DNA from: Xanthomonas indica
Lineage (GTDB): Bacteria > Pseudomonadota > Gammaproteobacteria > Xanthomonadales > Xanthomonadaceae
Direction of reading: 5' to 3'
DNA length: 64,000 nt
Assembly: GCF_040529045.1 (NCBI RefSeq)
Contig: NZ_CP131914.1
Coordinates: 2,340,501-2,404,500 of the forward strand
In this document: positions 36,984 through 49,311 of the stretch, piece by piece
How positions within the stretch are numbered: position 1 is the first letter of the stretch
Layout of the letters: each line of letters opens with the position of its first letter
The notes under the pieces: generated by a model
Databases searched by the model: none
Told to the model about the DNA's origin: nothing
What the model saw: the letters and a program-made list of their open reading frames with translations, nothing else
Position numbers and translations under genes: made by a program

Positions 36984-38737
36984 GAAGCCTCGTCCGCCGT
37001 GTCCTGCTGCTCGCCCTGGTCCTGACGCCGTCGGCGTGGGCCGAGGCGCCGGTCGCCGAGGCGACTGCCACCACCCCGGCCGCGCATCCGCACGGAGCCG
37101 CCATCGCCAGCGGCCACCGCCTGGCCACCGAGGCCGGCCTGCAGATCCTGCGCGAAGGCGGCAATGCCTTCGACGCCGCGGTGGCGGTGTCCTCGACGCT
37201 GTCGGTGGTCGAACCGATCAGCTCCGGCCTCGGCGGCGGCGGGTTCTTCTTGCTGCACGACGCCAGGACCGGCAAGGACGTGATGCTGGACGCGCGCGAG
37301 ACCGCGCCGGAATCGGCGACGCCGGCCGCGTTCCTGGACGCCAAGGGCGAGCTGGACCGCGACCGCTCGATCAACGGCCCGTGGTCGGCCGGCATCCCCG
37401 GGCTGCCGGCGGCGCTGGTGGAACTGGCGACCAAGCACGGCCGGCTGCCGCTGCGGCAGTCGCTGGCGCCGGCGATCCGCATCGCCCGCGAAGGCTTCCC
37501 GGTGTACGCGCGCATGGCCGAGGGCTACCAGTCGCGGCGCAAGGTGATGGAGCGTTATCCCGGTACCCGCCAGGTCTACCTGCGCAACGGCCGCCCGATC
37601 GCCGTGGGCGACGTGTTCAAGCAGCCGGAACTGGCCAACACGCTGCAGCTGCTGGCCGACAAGGGCTTCGACGGTTTCTACCGCGGCGCCACCGCCAAGA
37701 AGCTGCTGGCCGGCGTGAAGCAGGCCGGCGGGCGCTGGACCGCGGAGGAACTGGCCGGCTACAAGGTCAAGGAGCGCACGCCGATCCGCTTCGACTACAA
37801 GGGCTGGACCATCACCACCGCGCCGCCGCCGTCCTCCGGCGGCATCGCCCTGGCCAGCATGCTGCAGATCCTGGAGGGCTACGACCTCAAGACCATGGAT
37901 CCTGTGCACCGCGTGCACCTGACCGTGGAAGCGATGCGCCGCGCCTACCGCGACCGCACCTTCTTCCTGGGCGATCCGGACTTCACCCACGTGCCGCAGC
38001 GCATCCTGCTCAGCAAGGATTACGCGGTGGGCCTGCGCTCGACGATCAACCCCGAGAAGGCCACGCCCAGCGACCTGTTGTCGGGCAAGCCGACTCCGCT
38101 GGAAGACGACGAGACCACGCATTTCTCCATCATCGATGGCGAAGGCAACCGCGTCGGCGCGACCCAGACGGTCAACCTGCTGTACGGCTCCGGACTGATC
38201 CCCAAGGGCACCGGCGTCCTGCTCAACAACGAGATGGACGATTTCGCGCTGCGTCCGGGCACGCCCAACGCCTTCGGCGTGATGGGCTACGCGGCCAACG
38301 CGCCCAAGCCGGGCAAGCGCCCGCTCAGCTCGATGTCGCCCACCTTCATGGAGAACGCGGACAAGGCCATCGTGCTCGGCACCCCGGGCGGCAGCCGCAT
38401 CATCACCATGGTGCTGCTCGGCATCCTCGGCTACGACGACGGCCTCACCGCGCAGCAGGTCGCCGCGCTGCCGCGCTACCACCACCAGTGGCTGCCGGAC
38501 GTGATCGAAGCCGAGACCGGCACCTTCGATGCGGCCACGGCCAAGGGCCTGCAGGCGATGGGGCATGCGCTCAAGCTGCCCGGCGACACCGCCGAGGACG
38601 GCCACGGGTCCAGCCACGTCTGGGGCAACCTGCAGACCGTGGAGTGGGACAAGCGCCGCAACGTGCTCAGCGGCGGCAGCGACCCGCGCAACGAAGTCGG
38701 CAGCGCCGAAGTGCTGCAGACCGCGCCGGTGCCCTGA
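36980..38737 (+). CDS. ggt: Gamma-glutamyltransferase
   Basis: A 585-residue periplasmic Ntn-hydrolase with a Sec signal ([17 protein letters not shown]). It cleaves glutathione and gamma-glutamyl compounds. It autoprocesses before Thr379 in [13 protein letters not shown], the nucleophile of the small subunit. [31 protein letters not shown] and [13 protein letters not shown] are family signatures. Full length. It starts within the ferredoxin stop, a coupling whose functional reason is unknown. Confidence 0.95.
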   Translation: MRSLVRRVLLLALVLTPSAWAEAPVAEATATTPAAHPHGAAIASGHRLATEAGLQILREGGNAFDAAVAVSSTLSVVEPISSGLGGGGFFLLHDARTGKDVMLDARETAPESATPAAFLDAKGELDRDRSINGPWSAGIPGLPAALVELATKHGRLPLRQSLAPAIRIAREGFPVYARMAEGYQSRRKVMERYPGTRQVYLRNGRPIAVGDVFKQPELANTLQLLADKGFDGFYRGATAKKLLAGVKQAGGRWTAEELAGYKVKERTPIRFDYKGWTITTAPPPSSGGIALASMLQILEGYDLKTMDPVHRVHLTVEAMRRAYRDRTFFLGDPDFTHVPQRILLSKDYAVGLRSTINPEKATPSDLLSGKPTPLEDDETTHFSIIDGEGNRVGATQTVNLLYGSGLIPKGTGVLLNNEMDDFALRPGTPNAFGVMGYAANAPKPGKRPLSSMSPTFMENADKAIVLGTPGGSRIITMVLLGILGYDDGLTAQQVAALPRYHHQWLPDVIEAETGTFDAATAKGLQAMGHALKLPGDTAEDGHGSSHVWGNLQTVEWDKRRNVLSGGSDPRNEVGSAEVLQTAPVP

Positions 38738-38750
38738 CGCCCGCTTTTGC

Positions 38751-38780
38751 GACTCCCCAATCCCGAATCCCGAATCCCCG
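38751..38780. repeat. CCCAATCCCGAATCCC dispersed repeat
   Basis: Tandem copies of the AATCCCG/AATCCCC unit fill the gap between ggt and the next gene, ending 3 nt before the ATG at 38784. No Shine-Dalgarno is therefore present for that gene. Confidence 0.7.
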
Positions 38781-38783
38781 CCC

Positions 38784-39677
<894 letters not shown>

Positions 39678-39761
39678 GCGCCGCGTGACGCAGCTGCGTG
39701 CGGCGTGCCGGCGCCTGCCGTCGCGCTTGCAGCCGTCATCCTTGCCGGCGAATATCGGCGC

Positions 39762-41492
39762 ATGAAGCTGCCCCATGCCCTGTCCTGCCTGTTCCTCGCC
39801 TGCCTGCTGCTGGGCGGTTGCACCTCCCGTGCCGACACCGCCTTGCCGTCGCCAATTCGCCTGAACCAGGTCGGTTTCCTGCCCGCGGCGAGCAAGCTGG
39901 CGGTGGTGCCGGACGGCCACGGCGACGCGTTTTCGATCACGCGCGCCGACAGCGACGAGGTCGTGCTGCGCGGTACCCTCGGCGCCGCCGCGGTGTGGCC
40001 GCCGGCGCAGCAGACGGTGCGCATCGCCGATTTCTCCGCGCTGCGCACGCCCGGCCGCTATCGCCTGCAGGTCGACGGCCTGCCGCCGTCGGACAGCTTC
40101 GCCATCGGCGAAGACGCCTACAACGCCCTGTCGCGCGCTGCGCTCAAGGCCTATTACTACAACCGCGCCAGCACCGCGCTGGACGGCACCTACGCCGGCC
40201 GCCACGCGCGTGCCGCCGGCCATCCCGACGACCACGTGCTGGTGCATGCCTCTGCGGCCTCGCCGGAGCGCCCGGCCGGCACCGTGATCGCCGCGCCCAA
40301 GGGGTGGTACGACGCGGGCGACTACAACAAGTACGTGGTCAACTCCGGCATCACCGTCTACACCCTGCTGGCCGCCTACGAGCAGTTCCCCACCTACTTC
40401 ACCACGCACCCCGAAGGCATTCCCAACAGCGGCGGCGACGTGCCGGACATCCTGCGCGAGGTCGACTGGAACCTGCAGTGGCTGCTGGCGATGCAGGACC
40501 CGCACGACGGTGGCGTGTACCACAAGCTGACCAACCTGGACTTCGCCGGCATGCAGATGCCGGATCAGGCGCGCGCGCCGCGTTACGTGGTGCAGAAGAG
40601 CACCGCGGCCACGCTCGACTTCGCCGCGGTGATGGCCCAGGCCAGCCGCATCTACGCGCCGTACGACGCCCAGTTCGGCGGCATCTCCCAACGCATGCTA
40701 GAGGCCTCGCGGCGCGCCTGGGCGTGGGCGCAGGCGCATCCGGACGTGGCCTACCGGCAGCCGGACGACGTGCACACCGGCGCCTACGGCGACAGCCAGT
40801 TCGACGACGAATTCGCCTGGGCTGCCACCGAGCTGTACCTGGCCACCGCCGACGACGCGTTCTACGACGCGGCGATGGCGCGCAAGGTGCCGGCCAGCGT
40901 GCCGGACTGGCGCCAGGTCGGCGGGCTGGCGTGGATGTCGCTGGCGCAGCACCGCGCACGGCTGACCCCGCGCGCCGACCAGGCGCGCATCGCCGACGAA
41001 ATCGAGGGGCTGGCCGATCGTCTGGTGCAGGTGTGGCAGGGTTCGGCCTGGCGGGTGACGATGCGCGACGCCGATTTCCATTGGGGCAGCAACGCCACCG
41101 CGATGAACCAGGCGATGATGTTGCTGCAGGCCTACCAGTTGCAGCACAAGCCCGAGTACCTGCAGGCCGCGCAGTCGCAACTGGACTACGTGCTCGGCCG
41201 CAACCCGCTGGGCATGTCCTTCGTGACCGGCATCGGCACGCGCTCGCCGATGCACATCCACCATCGCATCTCCATCGCCGACGGCGTGGCCACGCCGGTG
41301 CCGGGATGGCTGGTCGGCGGTCCGCAGCCGGGGCAACAGGACGCCGATGCGTGCAAGCACGCCTACGTGTCGACGCTGCCGGCGCTGTCGTACCTGGACA
41401 AGGAATGCAGCTACGCCACCAACGAAGTGGCGATCAACTGGAACGCGCCGCTGGTGTACGTGAGCGCCGCGCTGCAGGTGCTGCAGCGCTGA
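39762..41492 (+). CDS. GH9-family endoglucanase lipoprotein
   Basis: A 576-residue lipoprotein (lipobox LLLGGC, Cys20). Residues about 30-110 form the CelD_N-type Ig domain (IRLNQVGFLPAASKLAVV). The (alpha/alpha)6 catalytic domain has the aspartate motif GWYDAGDYNKY (Asp184, Asp187). It also has the HHR substrate motif (MHIHHRIS) and the acid Glu555 in YATNEVAINWN. It cleaves beta-1,4-glucan or xyloglucan, probably anchored to a membrane. It has no carbohydrate-binding module and is not in a larger cellulase cluster here. The ATG at 39762 gives the signal. An in-frame ATG at 39705 is less likely. Confidence 0.92.
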   Translation: MKLPHALSCLFLACLLLGGCTSRADTALPSPIRLNQVGFLPAASKLAVVPDGHGDAFSITRADSDEVVLRGTLGAAAVWPPAQQTVRIADFSALRTPGRYRLQVDGLPPSDSFAIGEDAYNALSRAALKAYYYNRASTALDGTYAGRHARAAGHPDDHVLVHASAASPERPAGTVIAAPKGWYDAGDYNKYVVNSGITVYTLLAAYEQFPTYFTTHPEGIPNSGGDVPDILREVDWNLQWLLAMQDPHDGGVYHKLTNLDFAGMQMPDQARAPRYVVQKSTAATLDFAAVMAQASRIYAPYDAQFGGISQRMLEASRRAWAWAQAHPDVAYRQPDDVHTGAYGDSQFDDEFAWAATELYLATADDAFYDAAMARKVPASVPDWRQVGGLAWMSLAQHRARLTPRADQARIADEIEGLADRLVQVWQGSAWRVTMRDADFHWGSNATAMNQAMMLLQAYQLQHKPEYLQAAQSQLDYVLGRNPLGMSFVTGIGTRSPMHIHHRISIADGVATPVPGWLVGGPQPGQQDADACKHAYVSTLPALSYLDKECSYATNEVAINWNAPLVYVSAALQVLQR

Positions 41493-41519
41493 TCCGAGGC
41501 CGCGGCGCGGTGGCGCCGC

Positions 41520-41710
41520 TTAGGGCGTGTCACCCATTCCCGAGGATGCCGGGTTGGGTCTGCCAGGCCCAACCCGAAGGGCCGCGGGTCCGCGCGCCCG
41601 TGGTTGCGTCATCGCTTGGGCGTGGACGCACGTCCACGTCCTCGTTCTTCCTTGCCACGGGCACGTGCAACCGCGGCGCGGCATGCTCGGGGATGGATGA
41701 CACGCCCTAG
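41520..41710. mobile_element. MITE-like element with ~28 bp terminal inverted repeats
   Basis: The left end TAGGGCGTGTCACCCATTCC (41521-) pairs with the reverse complement of the right end (41681-41710), TAGGGCGTGTCATCCATCCC. About three mismatches are seen over 27 bp. The interior (about 130 bp) has two further hairpins (GGGTTGGG/CCCAACCC and GTGGAC/GTCCAC) and no coding sequence. The right terminal CTAG supplies the TAG stop codon of upp. The parental IS is not in the window. Confidence 0.75.
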
Positions 41711-42339
41711 CCCAGGCGGGTGCCGAAGATGCGGTCGCCGGCATCGCCCAGGCCCGGCAGGATGTAGCCCTTGTCGTTGAGATGGTCGTCGATGGCGGCG
41801 GTGTACACCTCCACGTCCGGATGCGCCGCTTCCAGCGCCTGCAGGCCTTCCGGCGCGGCGACCAGGAAAATGCCCTTGATCCGCCGTGCGCCGGCGCGCT
41901 TGAGCATGTCCACCGTGGCGATCAGGGTGCCGCCGGTGGCCAGCATCGGGTCCAGGATCAGCGCGTCGCGCTCCTCCAGGCGGCCGGTCAGGCGTTCGAA
42001 GTAGGGCACCGGTTGCAGCGTTTCCTCGTCGCGCTGCAGGCCGACCACGCTGACCCGCGCCGCGGGAATCAACGCCAGCACGCCGGGCAGCATGCCCAGC
42101 CCCGCGCGCAGGATCGGCACCAGGGTGATCTTGGCGCCGGCGATGCGCTGCACCTGGGTCGGGCCGGCCCAGCCGTCCATGGTGTGGGTCTCGGTCTCCA
42201 GGTCGGCGGTGGCCTCGTAGCCGAGCAGGGTGCCCAGCTCGGTGACCAGTTCGCGGAAGCCCTTGGTGCTCAGCGCCGCGTCGCGCAACAGGCCGATCTT
42301 GTGTTGCACCAGCGGGTGGCGGACTTCGACGATCTTCAT
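41707..42339 (-). CDS. upp: Uracil phosphoribosyltransferase
   Basis: A 210-residue type I phosphoribosyltransferase of pyrimidine salvage (uracil + PRPP to UMP). The start [16 protein letters not shown] at 42339 is by homology. An ATG at 42366 adds 9 residues. The PRPP-binding loop is [20 protein letters not shown]. Other motifs are [10 protein letters not shown] and [16 protein letters not shown]. Full length. Its stop codon is the end of the MITE-like element. Confidence 0.96.
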   Translation of the reverse strand: MKIVEVRHPLVQHKIGLLRDAALSTKGFRELVTELGTLLGYEATADLETETHTMDGWAGPTQVQRIAGAKITLVPILRAGLGMLPGVLALIPAARVSVVGLQRDEETLQPVPYFERLTGRLEERDALILDPMLATGGTLIATVDMLKRAGARRIKGIFLVAAPEGLQALEAAHPDVEVYTAAIDDHLNDKGYILPGLGDAGDRIFGTRLG

Positions 42340-42462
42340 GGGCGCGCTCGCAAGGGGGAGGCGCACAGTGTGCCGCAGCCGGCTCCGGCGCCGCCAGCTG
42401 TCGGCGCCGGCGCATGGCCCGGGATGCGCCGCGAAGACGCATCCCGGCCATGCCGGAGTGGC

Positions 42463-44646
42463 TCAGGCCGCGGGATCGAGTGCCTCGGCGGTGTGCGCCC
42501 GCGCACGCTGCGCAGCCGCATTGCGCACGCTGCCGGAGGCCGCGGTATGGCGCGTGTCGATCTTGAACAGCGCCACTGCCTGGGTCAGCTGGCCGGCCTG
42601 CTCTTCCATCGAGCGCGCCGCCGCCGTGGCTTCCTCCACCAGCGCCGCATTCTGCTGGGTGGCCTCGTCCATCTGGGTGACGGTCTGGTTGACCTGCTCG
42701 ATGCCGGCCGACTGCTCCTGCGAGGCGGCGGAAATCTCGCCCATGATGTCGGTGACGCGCTGCACCGACGACACGATCTCGTGCATGGTCTTGCCGGCCT
42801 GGTCGACCAGGGCCGAGCCCTCGGCGACGCGGCTGACCGAGTCGTCGATGAGGTCCTTGATCTCCTTGGCGGCGTTGGCCGAGCGTTGCGCCAGCGTGCG
42901 CACTTCGCTGGCGACCACCGCGAAGCCGCGGCCCTGCTCGCCGGCACGTGCCGCTTCCACCGCGGCGTTGAGCGCCAGGATGTTGGTCTGGAAGGCGATG
43001 CCGTCGATCACCGAGATGATGTCGCCGATCTTCTTGGAGGACGCCTCGATGCCGCTCATGGTCTGCACGACTTGGCCGACCACGTCGCCGCCCTGCGAGG
43101 CCACCGAGGCCGCACCGACCGCCAACTGGTTGGCCTGGCGTGCATGTTCGGCGTTCTGGCGGACCGTGGAGGTCAGTTCTTCCATCGACGCGGCGGTTTC
43201 CTCCAGGCTCGCGGCCTGCTGCTCGGTGCGGCGCGACAGGTCGTCGTTGCCGGTGGCGATCTCCCCGGCAGCGGCGCTGATGCTGTTGGCGGCGGTCTGG
43301 ATGCGCGCGACGATGCCGGTCAACTGATCGCTGGTGGCGTTGGCGTCGTTGCGCATCCGCGCGAACACGCCCTGGAACTCGCCGTGCATGCGCGCGGTGA
43401 GGTCGCCGGCGGCGATGGCCTGCAGCAACGCCGACAGCTTGCCCAGGTTGACGTCGCTGACCTCCATCATCGCGTTGAGGTCCTGCACCATCAGCTGGAA
43501 GTCGTGCTGGAAGCGCGCGGCATCGCCACGGGCGCTGAAGTCGCCGGCCGCGGCGGCCGCCGCCAGGCGCTTGATCTCGGTGTTGATCGCCAGCAGGCTG
43601 GCCTTGGCCGCATCCATCGATTCATGCAGTACCGCACGGCTGCCAGGCAGGCGGCGCGCGTCGCGGCGCAGGTCGCCGTTGGCGTATTCGTTGAGTACGT
43701 CGATGGCATCGACGATGGCATCGAGGTGCTCGAACATCATGGTGTTGATGCCCTTGCTCAGCTCGCCGTACACGCCGGGGAAGTCCTGCGGCATGCGGTG
43801 GCTGATGTCCTTGTCGGCGTGCAGTTCGATCATCCGCGCGGTTTCGCCGGAGAAGCGCTGCAACTGGGTCTGCATGCGCCCCATCGCCTGCAGCAGGCGG
43901 CCGGGTTCGTCGCGCGCATCGGTGGCCACGTCGTTGTCCAGGCGGCCCTCGGCGATGGCTTCGGCCGCGCGGGTGGCGCGGGCCAGCGGCACGGTCAGGC
44001 TGCGGGTGATCATCCACGCCAGCAGACTGCTGACCAGCACCACGGCCAGACCGCCGGAGATCAGCAGGATGCGGCCGCGCTCCATCGCCGCGGTGGCGGT
44101 GGCATAGGCCTGCTCGCCGTTGTTGCGCTGCCAGACCGCATAGCCGCCGATCGCCTCGCGCCAGCGCTGGGTGGCCGGCGCCGCCTGGTACAGCAGCACC
44201 TTCATCGCATCGTCGGACTTGTAGGTCAGCCCCAGCTCCAGCACCTGCTGGTTGAGCTCGGTCGCCTGCGCGTAGGTCCGGTTCATCTGCTCGCGCAAGG
44301 CGCGATCACGCGGGCCGGTCGCCGGGATGGCGAACAGTTTGGCGCTGTATGCGCGATAACGGCGCAATTCCTTCACCATGATCTTGGCGAAGGCGATGTT
44401 CTCTTCCTGGGTGGTCGGCAACACGATGTTGCGCAACTGGATGCCGATGTCCGAACTGGCATCGAGCATTTCGTTGGTATAGACGATGGTGGAGACCGTG
44501 CGACGGGCCACGGTGTCCAACTGGCTGCGCGCCTGCGAGAGGGTGAGCAGGCCGCCGACCACCAGTCCGCAGGACAGCAGGATGAGCAGGCCGAAGGAGA
44601 AGGAGAGGCGTCGCGAGACGTTGTAGCGATGCAGAAGAGCGGTCAT
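42463..44646 (-). CDS. Methyl-accepting chemotaxis protein
   Basis: A 727-residue inner-membrane chemoreceptor. Transmembrane segments lie at about 14-38 and 193-213, flanking a four-helix-bundle periplasmic sensor domain. HAMP follows ([20 protein letters not shown]), with further HAMP-like helices to about 430. The signalling hairpin is at [20 protein letters not shown] then [20 protein letters not shown]. It ends in AAEALDPAA-like sequence without a CheR-docking pentapeptide. The ligand is unknown. It stands alone in the minus direction. Confidence 0.93.
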   Translation of the reverse strand: MTALLHRYNVSRRLSFSFGLLILLSCGLVVGGLLTLSQARSQLDTVARRTVSTIVYTNEMLDASSDIGIQLRNIVLPTTQEENIAFAKIMVKELRRYRAYSAKLFAIPATGPRDRALREQMNRTYAQATELNQQVLELGLTYKSDDAMKVLLYQAAPATQRWREAIGGYAVWQRNNGEQAYATATAAMERGRILLISGGLAVVLVSSLLAWMITRSLTVPLARATRAAEAIAEGRLDNDVATDARDEPGRLLQAMGRMQTQLQRFSGETARMIELHADKDISHRMPQDFPGVYGELSKGINTMMFEHLDAIVDAIDVLNEYANGDLRRDARRLPGSRAVLHESMDAAKASLLAINTEIKRLAAAAAAGDFSARGDAARFQHDFQLMVQDLNAMMEVSDVNLGKLSALLQAIAAGDLTARMHGEFQGVFARMRNDANATSDQLTGIVARIQTAANSISAAAGEIATGNDDLSRRTEQQAASLEETAASMEELTSTVRQNAEHARQANQLAVGAASVASQGGDVVGQVVQTMSGIEASSKKIGDIISVIDGIAFQTNILALNAAVEAARAGEQGRGFAVVASEVRTLAQRSANAAKEIKDLIDDSVSRVAEGSALVDQAGKTMHEIVSSVQRVTDIMGEISAASQEQSAGIEQVNQTVTQMDEATQQNAALVEEATAAARSMEEQAGQLTQAVALFKIDTRHTAASGSVRNAAAQRARAHTAEALDPAA

Positions 44647-44996
44647 GCGCTGGTCCTGGCAGGAGGGGATGGGAGTACCAGAGATGGTCGCGGCACTTGA
44701 TTGATACGAAAAGCAACGAATATTTCACGTAATCGTGACGCAATTGCATATCCGTCTACTTCGTCTCCCCTTAGCGGCGTGGAGCCCGCGTTCTTTAATC
44801 GAATCGGTCGAGTTGCCCTCTGCGTCACAGTTGTCGCGTCCTTGGCGCGCACGCGGCAGCGCCAGCGAGGCCGCTGGCGTCCGCTGCTAGGAGTGTCGGA
44901 AGAGGGAGATCGTTGGGTGTGGCGTGAAGCAAACGAGAGGTTCAGCGCGCGCCTCGACAGCACGCCCAGCGCCGATCGCGACGAAAGTGCGCGGCC
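44647..44996. other. Intergenic region upstream of the chemoreceptor
   Basis: 350 bp. The part next to the chemoreceptor (44690-44760) is AT-rich and probably holds its promoter. No unambiguous σ28 or σ70 hexamers were seen. The rest shows no gene. Confidence 0.45.
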
Positions 44997-45329
44997 TCAG
45001 CCGCGGTCGTCGCGGGTCCACAGCCCGCCATGCTCGGACTTCACCGGAAATTTCGGTACCGGCCCGTAGGCTGGCGCGCACAGCGCGCGCCCATCGCGCA
45101 CGTCGAAGCGGGCGCCGTGCAGCACGCACTCGATGCTGCCGGCGGCGGCGTCGAAGGTGCCGGGCGACAGTTCGTAGTCTTCGTGGCTGCAGCGGTCTTC
45201 CAACGCATAGAACTGGCCGTCGAAGTTGAACACCACGATCGGCGTGTCGGTCACTTCGTCCCACACCGTCTTCATTTCGCCCGGAAGCAGTTCGCCGTCC
45301 GCACAGACGAAGGTCCAGGTCTCGCTCAT
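44997..45329 (-). CDS. Rieske-type [2Fe-2S] ferredoxin
   Basis: A 110-residue cytosolic protein. The Rieske ligands are C-S-H (DRCSHEDYELSPG) and C-V-L-H (IECVLHGARFDV), 2 Cys and 2 His. It resembles ferredoxin components of non-haem oxygenases or NirD-like proteins. The ATG at 45329 overlaps the stop of the upstream GNAT gene (ATGA), so the pair is translationally coupled. Both lie downstream of sufS on the same strand and may accompany Fe-S assembly. The partner oxidoreductase is unknown. Confidence 0.9.
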   Translation of the reverse strand: MSETWTFVCADGELLPGEMKTVWDEVTDTPIVVFNFDGQFYALEDRCSHEDYELSPGTFDAAAGSIECVLHGARFDVRDGRALCAPAYGPVPKFPVKSEHGGLWTRDDRG

Positions 45330-45862
45330 GCGGCACCGCCCAGCGGCTTTTCCAGGACCTCGAAGCGCAGGTCGTCGCGGCGGGGCAGGCCGAAGCGTGC
45401 ATCGCCGTACGGAAACGGCTTCTTGATCCCGGTACGGCGATAGCCGCGGCGCTCGTAGAAAGCGATGAGTTCGTCGCGCAGGTCGATCACCGTCATCCGC
45501 ATCAGCGGCAAGCGCCATTCCTGCCAGGCGATGCGCTCGGCCTCGGCCAGCACGGTCTTGCCCAGGCCGCCGCCTTGCGCCTGCGGCTGCACCGAGAACA
45601 TGCCGAAATAGCCGGCGCCGTCCTCGTCGGCGACGTGCGCGCAGGCGACCAGCACGCCGTCGCGCTCGGCCAGCAGCACCAGGCTGCGCGGGCGCAGGAT
45701 GTCGTCACGCAGCACCTCGCGGTCGATGCGGTTGCCGTCGAGCAGGTCGGCTTCGGTGGTCCAGCCGACGCGGCTGCTGTCGCCGCGATAGGCCGAGGTG
45801 ACCAAGGCGGCGATGGCGTCGAGATCGTCGACAGTGGCGGTGCGGAAGGTGAGGGTGTGCAT
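45326..45862 (-). CDS. GNAT-family N-acetyltransferase
   Basis: A 178-residue protein with the GNAT acetyl-CoA motif VQPQAQGGGLGKTVLAEAE (the Q-x-x-G-x-G/A loop, about residues 90-108) and the C-terminal IAFYERRGYRRTG. The substrate is unknown. It overlaps the Rieske gene downstream. Confidence 0.9.
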   Translation of the reverse strand: MHTLTFRTATVDDLDAIAALVTSAYRGDSSRVGWTTEADLLDGNRIDREVLRDDILRPRSLVLLAERDGVLVACAHVADEDGAGYFGMFSVQPQAQGGGLGKTVLAEAERIAWQEWRLPLMRMTVIDLRDELIAFYERRGYRRTGIKKPFPYGDARFGLPRRDDLRFEVLEKPLGGAA

Positions 45863-45887
45863 GGGGCCGATTTTAGGGCGTGCCGCA

Positions 45888-46029
45888 GGGAATGGGGAAT
45901 GGAGACTCGGGAATCGAGATGCGCGCGCTTAACGTGGGAAGGGCGCCTTTAGCACCACTTCTGCCAGGCAAAGTCCGCACGTGGAGTGCTTTGCCGATTC
46001 CCGATTTCCTAATCCCGATTCCCGGCCCC
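45888..46029. repeat. Inverted pair of GGGAATCGGGA-type repeats
   Basis: GGGAATGGGGAATGG and CGGGAATCGAG (45888-45921) face GATTCCCGATTTCC and AATCCCGATTCCCGG (45996-46029). The pair can fold into a long imperfect hairpin between sufS and the GNAT gene, ending 3 nt from the sufS stop. Confidence 0.7.
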
Positions 46030-46031
46030 AA

Positions 46032-47282
46032 TCACGCCAACAGCGTGCGCACCTTGCGCAGCGCCGCCACGAAGCGCTCGATCTCCTCGTGCGTGTTGTA
46101 GAACGCCAGCGAGGCGCGGCAGGTCGCGGCGACGCCGTAGAACTGCAGCAGCGGATGCGCGCAGTGCTGGCCGGAGCGCACGGCCACGCCTTCCAGGTCG
46201 AGCAGGGTGGCCAGGTCGTGGGCGTGGGCGCCCTCGATCAGGAACGAGACCACCGCGGCCTTGCCGGGTGCGGTACCGAACAGGCGCAGGCCGTCGATCC
46301 GCTGCAGTTCCTCGGTGAGGTGCGCGAGCAGTTCGCTCTCGCGCGTTTCCACGTGCTGCAGTCCGATCGTCTGCAGATAGTCCACCGCCGCGCCGAGGCC
46401 GACGAAGCCGGCGATGTTGGGGGTGCCGGCCTCGAACTTGTGCGGCGGCTCGTTGAACACGGTGCCGTCGAAGCTGACTTCCTTGATCATCTCGCCGCCG
46501 CCCAGGAACGGCGGCATCGCCTGCAGGTGCTCGCGCCGCGCCCACAGCGCGCCGGTACCGGTCGGGCCGCACATCTTGTGGCCGGTGATGGCGTAGAAGT
46601 CGCAGCCGATCGCGGCCACGTCCAGCGGCCGGTGCGGCGCCGCCTGCGAGCCGTCGATGACGCTGACGATGCCGCGCTTGCGCGCCTCGCGGCAGATCTC
46701 GCGGACCGGGTTGACCGTGCCCAGCACGTTGGAGACGTGGGCCAGGGCCAGCAGCTTGACGTCGGCGGTCATCGCCGCGCGCAGCGCGTCCAGGTCGAGC
46801 GCGCCGTCGGCGGTGATTTCGGCGACCTTGATCGTGGCGCCGGTGCGCTGCGCGACCAGTTGCCAGGGCACGATGTTGGCGTGGTGCTCCATGCGCGACA
46901 CCAGGATGGTGTCGCCGGCGCGCACCCGCGGCAGTGCCCACGAGTACGCCACCAGGTTCAGCGCGAAGGTGGCGCCGCTGCACAGCACCAGTTCGTCGGC
47001 GCGCACGTTGAGAAATCGCGCCAGCCGGGTCCGTGCGCCTTCGTAGGCCTCGGTGGCCTCGCTGCCGAGCGCGTGCACGGCGCGGCTGACGTTGGCGTTG
47101 TGGCGGCGGTAGAAGGCGTCGGTCGCCGCGATCACCTGCAGCGGCTTCTGCCCGGTGTTGGCGTTGTCGAAGTACACCAGCGGCTTGCCATGCACTTCCC
47201 GCATCAGCAGCGGGAAGTCGCGCCGGACCGCGTCCCAGTCCGGCGCCTGCGGCGTGGCGGTGTGCGCGGCGGGCCCGTTCAT
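46032..47282 (-). CDS. sufS: Cysteine desulfurase SufS
   Basis: A 416-residue PLP enzyme supplying sulfur to the SUF Fe-S assembly complex. The PLP lysine lies in AITGHKMCGPTGTGALW. The active-site Cys is in the group II pattern RSGQHCAHPLL (persulfide Cys, about residue 371). Further motifs are SRMEHHANIVPWQ and KFEAGTPNIAGFVGL. Its start overlaps the sufD stop (ATGA). No sufE or sufU gene lies in the window, so the sulfur acceptor is encoded elsewhere. Confidence 0.95.
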   Translation of the reverse strand: MNGPAAHTATPQAPDWDAVRRDFPLLMREVHGKPLVYFDNANTGQKPLQVIAATDAFYRRHNANVSRAVHALGSEATEAYEGARTRLARFLNVRADELVLCSGATFALNLVAYSWALPRVRAGDTILVSRMEHHANIVPWQLVAQRTGATIKVAEITADGALDLDALRAAMTADVKLLALAHVSNVLGTVNPVREICREARKRGIVSVIDGSQAAPHRPLDVAAIGCDFYAITGHKMCGPTGTGALWARREHLQAMPPFLGGGEMIKEVSFDGTVFNEPPHKFEAGTPNIAGFVGLGAAVDYLQTIGLQHVETRESELLAHLTEELQRIDGLRLFGTAPGKAAVVSFLIEGAHAHDLATLLDLEGVAVRSGQHCAHPLLQFYGVAATCRASLAFYNTHEEIERFVAALRKVRTLLA

Positions 47283-48537
47283 GCCACGCCTGCGGCGCTG
47301 AGCGCCCGCTCCAGCCGTGCCAGCAAGCCTTCGCCCAGTGCCGGCTCCAGTGCGCCCAGCGGCTCGCGGCAGAACGCAGCGGTCAGCAGTTGCTGCGCGC
47401 GCTCCTGCGGCAGGCCGCGCGAGCGCAGGTAGAACAACGCGTTGGTGTCGAGTTGGCCGACGGTGGCGCCGTGCGCGGCCTTGACCTCGTCGGCATCGAT
47501 CACCAGCACTGGCTGGGTATCGATCTCGGCGTCGGCGGACAGCAGCAGGTTCTTGTTCGACAGCGCCGCGTCGGTGCCGTCGGCGCCGTGACGGATCTGG
47601 ATGCCGCCATGGAAGGCCACGCGGCTGCGCCCGGTGGCGACGCCGCGCCACAGCAGTTCGCAGGCGGTGTCGCGGGCGATGTGCTCGATGCCCAGGCGGG
47701 TGTCGAGCTGGCGCCGGCCGTTGCCGAGCAGCACGCCGTTGGCGACCAGCCGGGCGTTGTCGCCCTCCAGGCGCACGTTGAGTTCGTGCCGGGCCAGCGC
47801 GCCGCCCAGTTCCAGGTCCACGCGCCGGTACTGCGCATCGCGCGCCAGCACCGCATCGGTACGCAGCAGCGCGGTGACGCCTGCTGCCTCGTCCTGCACG
47901 CGGGCGTGGCTCAGCTGCGCCCCGGCGGCCAGGTGCACGTGCGCCAGGCTATTGCTCAGGTGCGCGGCGTCGCCGGCATGCAGGTGATGCTCGACAAGGG
48001 CCAGCACCGCGTCCTGGCGCAGTTCGATTAGGTGGCGATGGTGCCAGGCCAGGTCGGTCTCGGCGGCGGTGGAGACGAACACCAGGTGCAGCGGCGCCTC
48101 CACGCGCACGCCGGCATCCACCCGCAGCACGCTGCCTTCGTCGGCGAGGGCGGCGTTGAGCCGGGCGAAGACCTCGTCGCTGCGCTCGAAGCGGCGGCCG
48201 AGGAAGCGCATGGCATCGTCGCCGCTTTGCAGGATCGTCGACAGGCGCTGCAGTTCCACCCCGGCCGGCAGGCCGGACAGGTCCGACAGCGTATCGCTGG
48301 CGCGGCCGTTGACGAACACCAGGCGCGGTGCCGGGATGCCGTCGAGCAGCGCCGCATCCACTGCCGGTGCGGTCTGCGGTGCGGGCGCGAAGCTGCGCCG
48401 TTCCAGCGCGCGCAGCGAGGTGTACTTCCAGGCTTCGCTGCGCGCGCCGGGCAGGCCGTCGCGCAGCGCCTGCTCCAGCGGCGCGCGGCGCGCGCCATCG
48501 CCGTGGAACGCGGCGGCCAGCGAGTCGAGCAGGGCGC

Positions 48538-48541
<4 letters not shown>
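47279..48541 (-). CDS. sufD: Fe-S assembly protein SufD
   Basis: A 420-residue SUF scaffold subunit, partner of SufB and SufC in SufBC2D. The right-handed beta-helix core runs from about 130 to 370 (GALARHELNVRLEGDNARLV, SRVAFHGGIQIRHGAD). The C-terminal conserved VKAAHGATVGQLDTNALFYL carries the His used at the SufB-SufD interface. It overlaps sufC upstream and sufS downstream by ATGA. Confidence 0.94.
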
Positions 48542-49305
<764 letters not shown>

Positions 49306-49311
49306 GATATT

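Noticed and set aside
41782-44700. Long plus-strand frame opposite upp and the chemoreceptor gene
   Set aside because: Shadow of the two minus-strand genes, whose motifs are unambiguous.
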